From contig VXAZ01007902.1 of assembly GCA_013399875.1 (NCBI GenBank), forward strand, positions 27,698 through 91,697: DNA of 64,000 nt, written 5' to 3'. The stretch comes from Gymnorhina tibicen (taxonomy: Eukaryota > Chordata > Aves > Passeriformes > Artamidae). The number at the start of each line of letters is the position of its first letter. Within the stretch, counting starts at the first letter, position 1. Below, one piece after another: positions 53,751 through 64,000 of the stretch. The notes under the pieces are model-generated. The model saw nothing but the letters and a program-made list of their open reading frames with translations, made no database searches and was not told where the DNA came from. Made by a program: the position numbers and the translations under genes.

Positions 53751-56700
53751 TGGCCCAGGTGTGCTCAGCCTGGCCAAACGTGCCAGTGCCCGGCCGTGCG
53801 GTGCTGATCTTGGCCTCGGCCAGAGTCTCCCACCACCGCCAGCCTGCGGTGCCCTTTGTCACCCGGTTTGTGCCGTGGGAGCGGTGACAGCCCTGACGCC
53901 ACGGTGACAGCCCTGACGCCGCGCCGGCAGCGTTCCCACGGGTGAGATGTCACCCGCGCCCGGCGGGGGTGGTTCCCATCGCTTTGGTTTTGTCTGTGGC
54001 AGGCAGAGACTTTCCCGGCTCCAGCAGTGGGGGTGCGTGGGACCTTCCTCTCGCTCGTATGGGGAGGAGGGTGGCAGGGAGGTGACAAGCCTTCCTCCCC
54101 TTTCCCTGAGGCAGCTGCAAGTGTGGCTCTGCCACCTAAGCCTGTCTCTGTGGTGCTGCTGCTGCTGCTGTGGCGTGTGGGTGGTCCCTGTGGCACGGGA
54201 TGCAGCTGACGGCAGCGCCTGGGGCTGGGGGAGTGCTGGGAGCGGGTGATGCCCACGGGGAGTGGGTGATGCCTGTGGGCTGCAGGTGATGCCTGTGGGT
54301 TTCAGGCTCCCCCAGCACATCCCCGGGGCCCGAGGAGCGCTGGGAGCGGATGGTGCCCATGGGATGCAGGCTTCCCCAGCCCCCAGCTCAGCGCCAGCAC
54401 CAAGGGGCTCTGCTCACTCCATGGGAGGTGTGGGCAGTAGTGGGGCCTGGCCAGCCAGGGGGGCAGTGGGGCTGCGGCACTGGGGGCACGCTCTCCTCAC
54501 TCCCCTCGGCAGGGCTGCGTTGGGGTGGGGGCACGACAAGGGCAGGCAATGCTGGGTCACTGTAATTCTGCTGCTTAGCAGCTGAAGGAGAAGCTGCTCC
54601 CTCAGCTCAAGAGTTGAAACTCTTTAGCCTTCCTCTGTGTCACCCCCATGGCCATGGATACCTCCAGGTGTGACGTAAGTGAGACCCGGGGAAAAAAGCA
54701 TCTTCTGTTTAGCATCAAAATCCTATTACCGAGCGCCGTGTTCTGCTGCACAGATATCAGCCGTGGCGCAGATAAGTGGGAAATAGCTCCTGGTCTAGCT
54801 GGGGCTGGAGCAGGAGCTGTATCTTGGGCTGCACAGGTGCCGAGTGCTGCTTCAGAGAGTTTGCTGCAGAAAGAAAATTTCTCTCCCCCCTCCTCTGCAA
54901 TCCAGGGAGAAGCGCTGCGGGCGCCCGCCTCCAGAGCTCCCGCTGCCCCCCAGCCCTGCCCTGCTGAGGGGCATTTCCGTGACACCCCACTGCCACGGTG
55001 GGGTCTGACAGGAGGCACTGGGCTGGGACCAGGACCGGCGTCCTTCTGCGAGCGTGGAGGCAGCGGCAGAGGCTCAGCCTCTGGAAAATGAGCCGGCACA
55101 GCCCTGGTCCTGCCCCCCTGCAGCAGCCACCAGGCTGGCCCGGGGACTGCGGATGCTGTGGGCAGCTGCATCATCTTTCCATCGCCTCCCTGAGGTGCTG
55201 CTGGCTTTGATAAAACCTCTCAGCCTTCCAGGGGTTGGCTTGTTGATCTAATCGCTGTGGTTTAGTGTGCAGTAAAAGCCCGGTGGCTCCTGGGGGAGAT
55301 GCCCCGTAGGGATCTGCAATCCACTTTCCCATCCCTCCTGGGGATGGAACAATTTCCCAGTGTCAGGGTGCTGCAGGGATGCTGCCGATGGTGAGGGATG
55401 CTACTGGGCCCCCAGCACCAGTGGGGAACGTGCCAGCCCCTGTCCTGCACTCACACGGGTTTGCTTTTGAAAATAGAAGGTGCTGAAAAAGTCCTGCTGT
55501 GCTCAGTTTGCTTCAGCGATGCAATTGGGTTTTCCCAGTGTTTCTCTTATCCTGCCCTTGCTGCACGCGATGGGAGGGGTTCAGCCTGGGGCAGACCCCA
55601 CAGCGTGAGTCCCCGCTGCGCCCCCAGCTCCACCGTGGGTCCTGGTCACACACAAACCACAGCAGGGAGGGAGGAGGGGCTGGTGGCAGAGCCTGTGGAA
55701 GGGGACAGCTGGGGGGGTTCCGGGGACACCAAGGCGGGTTAGGGGACCGGCTGTGACAGACCAGCATCAAACAGGCTGGGATGGAAGGGCTGGGGAGCAA
55801 CACTGCTGAGCTCTAGCTGTGCCTGCTGATTAGGAGCAGAGCCTAATGAGCAGGACTAATGAAGCAGGAGGGGAATTCCAGCAAGTCTGGGGAGTGCCTG
55901 CGATGTTCACTGTATCTCTGGGGGTTCTCTGGGGGTTCTCTGTGGTCTGTCCCCAAATCAGTGACGGTGCCCATCGCAGGGATGGCGCCCACTCCCAGCA
56001 GCATGCTTGGTGTGCTGGGTGGCTGCAGGTGCCCGTCCCAGTGGGTGCCTCCAGCCTGCTCCTGGTGCCAGCATCCAAGCGCTTCTGTAGGCTGCCTATT
56101 GGATTTTTAGTGGCTCTGCACTGCTGGGAAGCCCATCCCTGTCCAGGTACTGTACTGCTGGGGTTATTGGAATGTGCTAGGGTGTCCCAGCCAGCAGCCT
56201 GCCCCAGGGACTGCTGCAGAGCCAGCCTGGGGGGCCCGGCTCCTTTCCCACCTCCCTCTTGGCCATGGCTGGTTCAGCATCAGGAATGGGATTCGCAGCC
56301 ACACCACGGCAGGCAGGTCTTGTCTTCCTCTTCTCCTTGGTTTTTAATGAGCCAACCTTGGAGGACCTTGAGCGCCACTCCTGCAGCTCTGCCGTGACTT
56401 ATCTCCCAGCTTCTGCCCCTGTTCCGCCGAGGGGATAAATCTCGGCTCCCGGTGTGGAGCCGGTGCTCTGAGCCCATCCCACCGCACGGTGCAGGCGTCA
56501 TAACTCACGGCAGGCGGGGGGGCTGCCTGGCCGAGGTGCCAGGGGGACGTCACCGCTCTGTGCTGTGATGGATGGGCTGCCTGGGGGAACAGGGAAAAAG
56601 TCCCATTACAGTGGGGGACAAGCTGTTAAATTATCTCCTGTTCAACTTGGGTTGGGGAAAAGCAAATGTGGAGCTGCTGGTGGCCTCCAGAGAGCCTTTG

Positions 56701-58071
56701 GGGGAACAGGTGGGCTGGGGACTTTTTTCCTCTAGGAAGAAGTCTTTGCCTTTCCTTGTCTCCATCCCATGCGCTCACCCGAAGCCAGCGCTGGTGCTCT
56801 CAGGGAGGCAAGACCAGCCTCAGCATTTTCTGTGTCAGTGCAGAGCCTGGGACGTGTCCCAGCGGGGACCGTGAGCTGGGGACCTGCCGTGTGCCCCGTG
56901 CAGCCAAACCCTGCTCCCGGGCTGAACGCGCTTCCCTCTCTTTAGGGGCTTTACCACTGGGCAGGGTCCTGCCTCTGCACATTTTGGGGGCTGCTCCAGA
57001 GCTGCTCCCCAGCCGTGAGATAATTGTGCTGTTAAAGGAGTGGGCCAAGCGCGGGTGAGCCCCCGGAGCCGTGGCGCTCCGAGGCGCCAAGCTCTGCCAC
57101 GTCCTCCGTTATTAGCGGCGGTGCCTACACAGGGACGGGACTGGAGCCTCTCCCTCTCTCTTTCAGGCTGAGAACCTGCTGCTGTGAGACCCCGACGGCT
57201 CTTCCTGACGGCTTGGAGGGGTGAACGCGAGTGTGAGTCCCACCTGCCACCACACCTGAGGCACCTGCTCTTGGTCTTCAGGTATGTTGTTCCCACCCAG
57301 CAGTCCAGGTAGGGGAGGGCACGGAGATATTTTTTGATTGAGGATGAAGATGCTGCTTCCCGTGGCTGTGCCTGGGGCAGCAGCTCACAATCAGCCCACC
57401 GGGGACTTTGCACCAGCACTGGGTACAGATCCTGTGTGTCCAGACTCTTGTGTGATGACCTGGCAAAGGGGAACGTTGCTGGGCGAAGCCCTGTCTGCTC
57501 TAATCCTCGTGGGATGTGGCGTGGGGGGGTCTGGTCCTACCCACTGATCAGTCCCAGTCCCGCTCGCTGCGGGAGCGTGCAGGTCCTGGAGCGCACGGGC
57601 CCTCGGTGGTGCCCCTGCGTGGGAAGGGGAGCGTGTGCCCGTGGCGCACGCACAGCCCTGCACGTCGCAGCCCGGCTGGACCCGCCGAGACGCGGCTCCT
57701 GGCACTGACCGTGCTGCAAACTCCCCTCAGGGCTGTGTGCGGCTCCGTGTGGTCTGGGCTGAACCCGTCCCCGTCAGTTCACGTTACCCGGACTGGAACC
57801 GCCCTCACGCTGACACCAGTCTGCGCTGGGAGCTCGCACCAGCTTGAGGAGAAGTTAAAATTTAGAACTGTCGAAGGCAGGGGGACTCTCTCCTCCAGAC
57901 GAGGCATTTTCCCTGTTTGTTCCCAGCACTGCAAGCACCCACAGGTTCAGCAGGTGCTCAGGGAGTCATGGCCACGCTGTGGCACCCACGCTGACCGGGG
58001 ACTGGGCTCTGCTTGGGGCTGTTCTGCCACAGAATTTGTCTTCCAGTGCCCGCTCCACCAACTGCTGTGTC
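53751..58071. other. Intergenic, no gene recognised
   Basis: GC-rich. Holds a GGGTGATGCC-type degenerate repeat at 54243-54305, a CRE-like TGACGTAA at 54671-54678 in a moderately AT-rich patch, and a doubled GGGGGTTCTCT unit at 55919-55941. No gene recognised. Confidence 0.5.
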
Positions 58072-58195
58072 GGGGGGACCCCTCAGAGTTGGGACCACTC
58101 TTCTCCTACTGGCATAAGCGGAGGGGAGTGCTGGGGGGTCCCCCAGAGCTGGGTCTGCTCTTCTCCCAGCTGGCAGTAGCCAGGGGGAGTGCCTG
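58072..58195. repeat. Diverged 61-bp tandem duplication
   Basis: Two adjacent copies of a 61-bp unit beginning GGGGGG, each with CAGAG(C/T)TGGG and CTCTTCTCC at the same offset. They differ by scattered substitutions. Confidence 0.8.
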
Positions 58196-59635
58196 GGCAG
58201 GAAGAGTGCCCGTGGGGCCGTGCATCAGTGGTGGGCTCGGTGCTCCGCAGGGCTCCCAGTGTGGGGGGCTGTGCGTACCCCCCTTGCAGTGCCGCTCGCA
58301 GCACGCTGGCTCCTCCGCTCTGCCCCAGCCCCAGGTGCCTGCTCGGGAATCATGAAATGGGAGCGAGAGTTTGAAGCTTCTCGTCCCTTGCTGGGGTACA
58401 GGTTGTCCAGAATGTGGGGTTAGAGCGGCCGTGCAGATGGATTCCCCAGCTGCATTAATCAGTTCAGAGGCAGCAAAGGCAGCTGAGCTCTGTGCATCAC
58501 CTTGAAGCTCTTTTTTTTGTCTTTAGAAAACTTTGGGTGGATGTTATTGCTCATGAAAGCAAGGGGCTGATCATGCTGGGAAGGAGCAGGCGTAGTGTGG
58601 GCCGGCACTATTATGCAAGCTTCCCACATGCCGCTCTGCCAGTGCACTCCGTTCCAGAACAACAGCACGCGTCCGCGTGCCAGCCCCGAGCCCACCCCCG
58701 GGTCTGCCGGAGCACCGCCGTCCCGCTCTGCCCACGTCGCCCTCGCCGTGGGCCCTGCCTGCGCCGTGCTCCTGCCTCCTGCCACCCGCTCTGCCCAGAG
58801 CCAGCAGCCCCACGGGTGGGCAGCTTTGGGGTGAAGGGGTGCCCGGTCCTACCTGCCCCCACAGCGCTGTGGAACCAGCTATCGTGAGCGTCCTGGCCAA
58901 AGCGGGAGCACTGGGAGTTTCTCCCAGGACCTTGCGCTGCACTGGGGCGTGTCCAGCTCCAGGGGCTGGGACTGTGCTGCTTTGTCCGGCACGGCAGAGG
59001 GGTTGTCACCCCAGCCATAGCGCACGTCGTGCCCCTGCATCGGGAGGGCTGTGCCCATCCGGGGGATGCACCTTGTCTGCGGGGCCGGTGCAGCCATTGC
59101 TGCCGGCACCTGCTCTGGGCACCAGGGCAGAAGTGGGCTCACTTGAGCTCAAACCACTAAGCCTCTTCCCCACCCAGCTTTTCTCTCTGCTGCTTTCCTC
59201 CTCCTCCCCTGGAGGTGGCTGGGCCCTGCGTGAGGCTGGAGCTGCCGGCCATGGAGCGCGGGGGTGCTGGTGCTGAGCTTGGGGCTCACCGGGCCGGTGG
59301 GGAGCAGCCTGGAGCAGGGAGGAGCGTGCCAGTGCAGAGCCCCTGCAGCGACTCTCCCCATCATCCCCAAGCCCGCCGGAGCCCCCCCCGGGAGGAGAGT
59401 GCTCCTTCAAGGAAGACTTGGAGATGAGCAATGGAAAACATCTGACAGGGGAGCCCTTGAGGCGCTTTTGTTCCAGCGAGTGGGAGTGTGAGATCCGCTC
59501 AGACATGAAAGGCTGCGCGGCTCCGTCCCCAAAGTCACGGCGAAGAGGAGGATGGGGGGTGTGCGGCTGCACTGGGAGGTCATCCCGGGAACGACTGGCA
59601 CCGGGATCCCCGCTCCCTCCCTCCCTCCCCTTCCA
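58196..59635. other. Intergenic, no gene recognised
   Basis: GC-rich. Minus-strand and plus-strand open frames near 58.6-59.6 kb overlap and are unlike any known family. A T run lies at 58510-58518. Confidence 0.5.
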
Positions 59636-59765
59636 GCAACTAAATTAGGTCACACTTGAAAGTCAGTTTCTTGGCTGTGGATTTAATTTAGCTTTTCCAG
59701 GCTAGTTATCATATAATAAATTCCAGGAGATTTATAGAAAACATGCCCAGGGAGGCTTAGCCAGT
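59636..59765. promoter_or_regulatory. AT-rich island with RORE
   Basis: AAATTAGGTCA at 59642-59652 is a full ROR/REV-ERB response element. It is followed by GGATTTAATTTAGC and GTTATCATATAATAAATTCC. Unique AT-rich sequence of about 130 bp. Confidence 0.4.
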
Positions 59766-62295
59766 GTGTAACAAGATTTGTGCCTCTTTCCCGCTGTTGA
59801 GCAGCTCTGGCGAGCGCAGTGCTGCCGGCAGATGTGCAGGCAGGGCTGGCAGCCCCGTGGGAGCTCCCAGGGAGACAGGGCAGCCCCAGAAGTGGGGGGG
59901 CCATCTCCCCACAGCTCTCTGGGGCACGGGAGGGTCCCAAATGCAGCTGTCCTCTGCCCTGGCTCCCCAACAGCCATAAATCACCCGGAGCAGGTGCATT
60001 CCTGCGGCCGTTCATCACTTGTCTCCTCGCCTTGGCTCAGCGTGGGCAATGCCAAGCACGAGCCCATGCCAGCGGTGCCGGTGCGTGCCCCAGAGGCAGC
60101 GCGGTGGTGAGCAGTCAGAGGGGAGCGATTGGGCTCACCCGGTGCCTTTCTGCTCGAGGGGTGACGGTGTGTGGGATGTCCCTGCTGGGGGGGTACCTTG
60201 TGCCCTCCCTGCCCTGGCTCCTGGGGCACAGGGACCATTAGGCAGAGCTAAAATCGGCGTCTCTTGGCTCTCCCCACTGCTGTGGCAGGTTTTCCACCAC
60301 GCTGGGAAAGGCTGAGCAGGGAAAGGCGCTGGAGTCCGGAGGGATTTAAGGCCATGGCAGCACACGGCAGCGCAGTGCTGGGAGCCGGCGGCTCGGCACC
60401 GAGGGCACTGCCAGCGCTCCTGCTCCGCTCCCTGCTAACGCCGCCCAATTAGTGTCTTATTAGTCACTCCGCGTGTTAAGGCATTAGAAACAATTAAGGG
60501 TGAGAAGAGTTTCCAGATGTAGCGGCAAGCACTGGAGCTGGGAGCTGGCAGCTCTGCTGGCTGCTCCCATATGGAAGGGATCTTGTGCACAGTGGGACTC
60601 GCTGCGGGGCCGTGGGACCAGCGTGGCGCAGGGTCCCGGGGCCACTGGGATGCAGGGGACCCCTGCGGGGCAGCCCTGGGGCAGTGCCCACCTCTGCTGT
60701 CAGCAGTGCAGCTGGGGGCACGCAGAGGTGGGATGGAGCCACAGCGGGGGTTGGTGGATGTGGGAAGTAGCTGCCGGGATGCCCGTGGATGAGGGGCACA
60801 GCGGGGCGTGCTCCCTGGGATCGGGTTTGCAAATGAGCTCAAATCAAATATTTATTTACTGTTGGAGCTGGGTGTGAGTCAGTCCCTCCGTGCACCCAGC
60901 CGGTGCTGGCAGCCCCGTGCCGTCCTGGCGAGAAACCGGGGCTGGGGAAGCGCCTGGCTGTGAGCAGCAACACAGGAGCATCTGGGACATGGCATGTGGG
61001 GGACAACTGCCTCGACAGAGATAGCGCCGTGTTGTGACACTTTTAGGTGCGGGAGAAGTAGCACAAGCAGAGACGAATGTGACTTCAGAGCCCAAATGCA
61101 AGTGACTTCAGTTCCCCAGAAATAGTCCCTGGGCGGTGCAGGGGGAGGGGACCTGGAGTTGTAGTTCCTGGGGGTGTCGGGGTGCTCCTGTGACTTGTTC
61201 CCCACATGCAGGGTAGGCTACACTCACCACTGCCCCCCACCCCATGGTGCTGGAGAGGCCACCAGCCAGGGGTCACGGAGGTGGCAGTGGCTCTGGCCAG
61301 CACAGGCAGTCTCTCCCCAGCACCAAACATCTCACCCTATGATGAGCAGTCTGGCAGGGTTCCCTGTCAACTCTTGGAGCCCTTGGGTGCCCTCATGGTG
61401 TGGAGAGCGTGGGGGGCATCAGTGGTCACTGATGCTGTCGTCCCCCCTCGCTGAGCCAAGGCTGAATGAGCACTGTGAGATGCTGGTGTGCAGCAGGGCG
61501 GCAGAGAGGGACACAGTGGCCTTCAGTGCATTGAAATAATTTCTCTGCTGCTCTCCCCAGGGCGAGGAGCAGTGCGTGGACAGATGGTGTTTTTGAGTGA
61601 CCTTGTAGCTCTGAGCGGTTCCCTTGGCTGCTGAGTAACGGTGGGAGCCGCGGGAAGCGGCAGCGGTGCCACAACCTGCTCAGGCCGGCGGGAGCCTGTC
61701 AGGGAGCCAGGGCTGGGAGGGATGTGGGGTGAACCAGGGGCTGGAGCCAGAGCCCGGCAGCCCTAACGTGATGGCTGCAGGGAAATTCAATGTGCGCTGC
61801 GATCCCCGGCTCCCCTGGGCTGTGGGAAGAGTGTGGTGCACCCAGTGAGGCCGTTCTGAGGCTCCCGGCAGCTCCTCCAGCCTGTGTCCCTGGCTCTTCA
61901 CTTCGGCAGCGAGATCGCTCCTCCGTGCTCCTTGTGCTCTCCTTGGGAAGGGCCTGAGGTTCCTCCAGGAGCTGAGGCAGCAGTGCCCGCAGCTGGCACG
62001 GTGGGGCCACTGCCGCGGTGTGTGGGGACACGCCGGGGAGTCCGTGTTGAGCCCGGGAGGGCAGCGGCTGGAAAGGCGTTTGCCATGTGAAGTTTCTTTC
62101 AGAGCTGCCATCCAGGACTGTGGTCCTGAGGGGACAGATCCAAGGGAGGGGAAAACTGCACTGCAAGGTGCAGCTTTGCTGTCGAAGAGTCACCCTGGGC
62201 AGGCTCAGCTCCTCTGGCACCCTTGCAGCCTCCTACGAACTCCGTGCGGGCTGCAGCACCGAGAGGTGTCCTAAATTGGGGAAGGAACAAGGAGC
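59766..62295. other. Intergenic, no gene recognised
   Basis: GC-rich. Small AT-rich patch at 60440-60500 (CCCAATTAGTGTCTTATTAGTC, AAACAATTAAGG). A doubled GTGACTTCAG word at 61079-61111. No gene recognised. Confidence 0.5.
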
Positions 62296-63239
62296 TCTTG
62301 GCACTCGCCTGGAGCATCATTTGCATTCCGGCGCAGCTCCCCGCTGCGAGGGAGGCGGGGGCCCGGCAGCCGCGGGGTGAGGAGCGGGGCCGCTCGCCAG
62401 CTCCGGCTGCCGGAGCATCCCGTGGGACCGCTGCGGAGGGGGCTGTGACTCGGGGATCACCGTGCACCAGGTTTCTAGTTTTCCTTCTTCTCCGACTGAA
62501 CTTTGTGTCCAAGTTGTCTGTCCACGATTTGTGCCTTTGCTTCTTCCAACCGGGAATTACCATCTCGCTTCGGGGCCGGCGCCCTGTGATGTGCTATCTG
62601 ATGAACCACGGTGGAGCTGGTTGTGTTCCCATCTGTTTTGTGCTCTCTGGGGATGGAGAAGGCGCATGGACTGTGAGGAGCAGCCGGGGCCAGGCAGTGC
62701 CCACAGATGGCTTCAGGGAGCCTGTGGCAGTGTCCCGTGGGGCGGGATGCTGGCCCTGCCCTGGGGCTCGCGGGGGCAGATCCGGCTGGGATCCTCTCTA
62801 AGCCAGGATGTGACGAGGGCAGGGCGAGGGGAGCAGCGGAGCGTGTGGGGGTCTCGTGGACCCCCGAGCGCAGCAGGTCGGGGTGCAGGACCCCCAAACT
62901 GTTCTGGAGTCACTGGAGGGAGTGAGCTGGGGGCGAAGGGCTCTCGCTGTGTCTGGCGTGTCCGGGCGAGGCGGGAGCGTTGTGCAGAAGAGCAGGACGC
63001 GGGTGCCCTGCAGCGACTCGGGGGGACGGGGGACCGCCCTCCCGGGGTTGCCCCGCGCCGGTGGCAGCGCTCCCGGGCAGGAGGTGCGGGCGGCTGCGGC
63101 CGAGGATGGGGCAGGGTGGGATGGAGCAGGGTGGGATGAGCCCCGGGGGCTCTGCCCCGTGTGCCGCGGGTGCAGCCGGGCGCTGCCAGTGCTCAGCTGC
63201 GGCGCATCACCCACCGCGCCGGTGCCAGGCTGCCGCGCA
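62296..63239. promoter_or_regulatory. CpG-rich region (two blocks)
   Basis: CpG-dense at 62320-62460 and again at 62790-63240, with a less dense part between. If RBFOX3 or a noncoding transcript starts to the right, this would be a plausible promoter-side region; the window does not show a first exon. Confidence 0.4.
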
Positions 63240-63400
63240 GCATCTGAGCAGCTCCGGTTACTTAACATGCAGCAAGTGTTGTACTCAGAGAAATTTAGAC
63301 GTAATTTTTTTGTGCTTGCATGTAAATGTGGGTAGGTGCTGTCCTGATTGATGGCAATTAGCATTTTCTAACGGTAACAGATGTTCGGATTGCCAGGAGG
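63240..63400. promoter_or_regulatory. AT-rich island with PBX-HOX site
   Basis: TGATTGATGG at 63345-63354 matches the PBX-HOX composite consensus and is followed closely by GGCAATTAGC. GACGTAATTTTTTTG lies upstream. It pairs with the CpG block before it. Confidence 0.4.
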
Positions 63401-64000
63401 CTGGTACCTAACGCCCACACTGCCATCTGTTCTGCTGGGCACTGCCTGGGGAAGCGGCACCAGCGCTGCGGACCTGCGGGGCCGTGCTGGGGTGTGTTTA
63501 ACAGCACTGTGCAGGGGGGGTTTATTATGCTTTTTTTTTTCTGGGCGAAAATAATAATAATAAAGACGTTTTCAGGTTTATAAATAGTACACTGTTTATT
63601 ATGGGATGGAGACTTTCCATCTGATCAGCAGCCTGGACTGCTGCACAGTTAGCGAAACAGTCTGGACAGCGCGGGGAGCAGGCTTCCAGGGGATGCAGTG
63701 GGAAGAGGCTCTAGTGGAGTGGCCAGTGGGTGTTCATGAGCAAACCCCCCATCCTCTGCCAATTCTCCATGGAGGGCGGTCGCTGCTTGTGGGGACAAGG
63801 GCTGCTCTGCTGTGGGCATCATTTGTCAGCTCTGGGATGGAAGCAGTGAAACATCTGTGTAGTGTTTAAAGATGTTTAAAGGTGTGTTTTAGAAGAGACC
63901 CAGAGCCCCGAGCCCAGTCCCACTGTCCAGGCAGCTGCTTTCCTCACCTGTCCCTTCTCATTTCCTTCCACTTCCCTTTATCTGCAGCCTTTTACACCCG
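63401..64000. other. Right edge, no gene recognised
   Basis: A T run at 63531-63540 and a short AAT triplet run at 63550-63562, with AT-rich sequence to 63600. The remainder is ordinary unique sequence. Confidence 0.5.

Noticed and set aside
53495..53862. Repetitive proteins on both strands (VSVHPV and HTDHGV periods)
   Set aside because: They are the direct result of an 18-bp minisatellite whose unit is a multiple of three. There is no start, domain or flanking gene structure.
4000..64000. Search for RBFOX3 coding exons
   Set aside because: No translation resembles the RBFOX3 N-terminal or RNA-recognition-motif sequence. The gene, if syntenic, lies beyond the window.

Overview
The window is vertebrate nuclear DNA, most likely from a bird. 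The evidence is the GC-rich background with short AT-rich islands, two adjacent CR1 LINE fragments whose 3' part matches the avian CR1 consensus, a third CR1 remnant near 49.2 kb, intron-containing coding sequence, and no bacterial operon structure. It resembles an avian microchromosome. I cannot name the species.

Region 1 (about 1-4,000) holds the only gene I can recognise: ENPP7 (alkaline sphingomyelinase) on the minus strand. Four coding exons are present (3676-3916, 2307-2452, 906-1526, 106-346). They join in frame into a protein of about 416-421 residues with a signal peptide and all the metal-binding and nucleophile residues of the NPP phosphodiesterase family. Intron 2 appears to use a GC donor. 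Intron 1 carries the CR1 fragments. A last short exon may lie left of the window.

Region 2 (about 4,000-64,000) has no protein-coding gene I can support. Open frames there are long only because the DNA is GC-rich; none looks like a known protein. What it does hold is a repeating architecture: CpG-rich blocks (6.8, 16.0-16.7, 19.9, 23.0-23.6, 24.6-25.4, 42.6, 45.9-46.5, 47.1-47.8 and 62.3-63.2 kb) alternating with AT-rich islands of 100-350 bp full of homeodomain-type TAATTA cores and some near-perfect transcription-factor sites (RFX X-box, POU octamer, PAR-bZIP, RORE, PBX-HOX). This pattern is typical of regulatory gene deserts.

From the human gene order (RBFOX3 and ENPP7 are divergent neighbours on 17q25.3), I infer that the desert is the shared upstream space of ENPP7 and RBFOX3, with RBFOX3 expected on the plus strand beyond the right edge. 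No RBFOX3 coding exon is visible. Tandem repeats are scattered through the desert; the clearest are an 18-bp minisatellite at 53.5-53.75 kb and a GGAT microsatellite at 49.0 kb. One assembly gap (24,899-25,083) falls inside a CpG island. I found no CRISPR array, tRNA, rRNA or other recognisable RNA gene.
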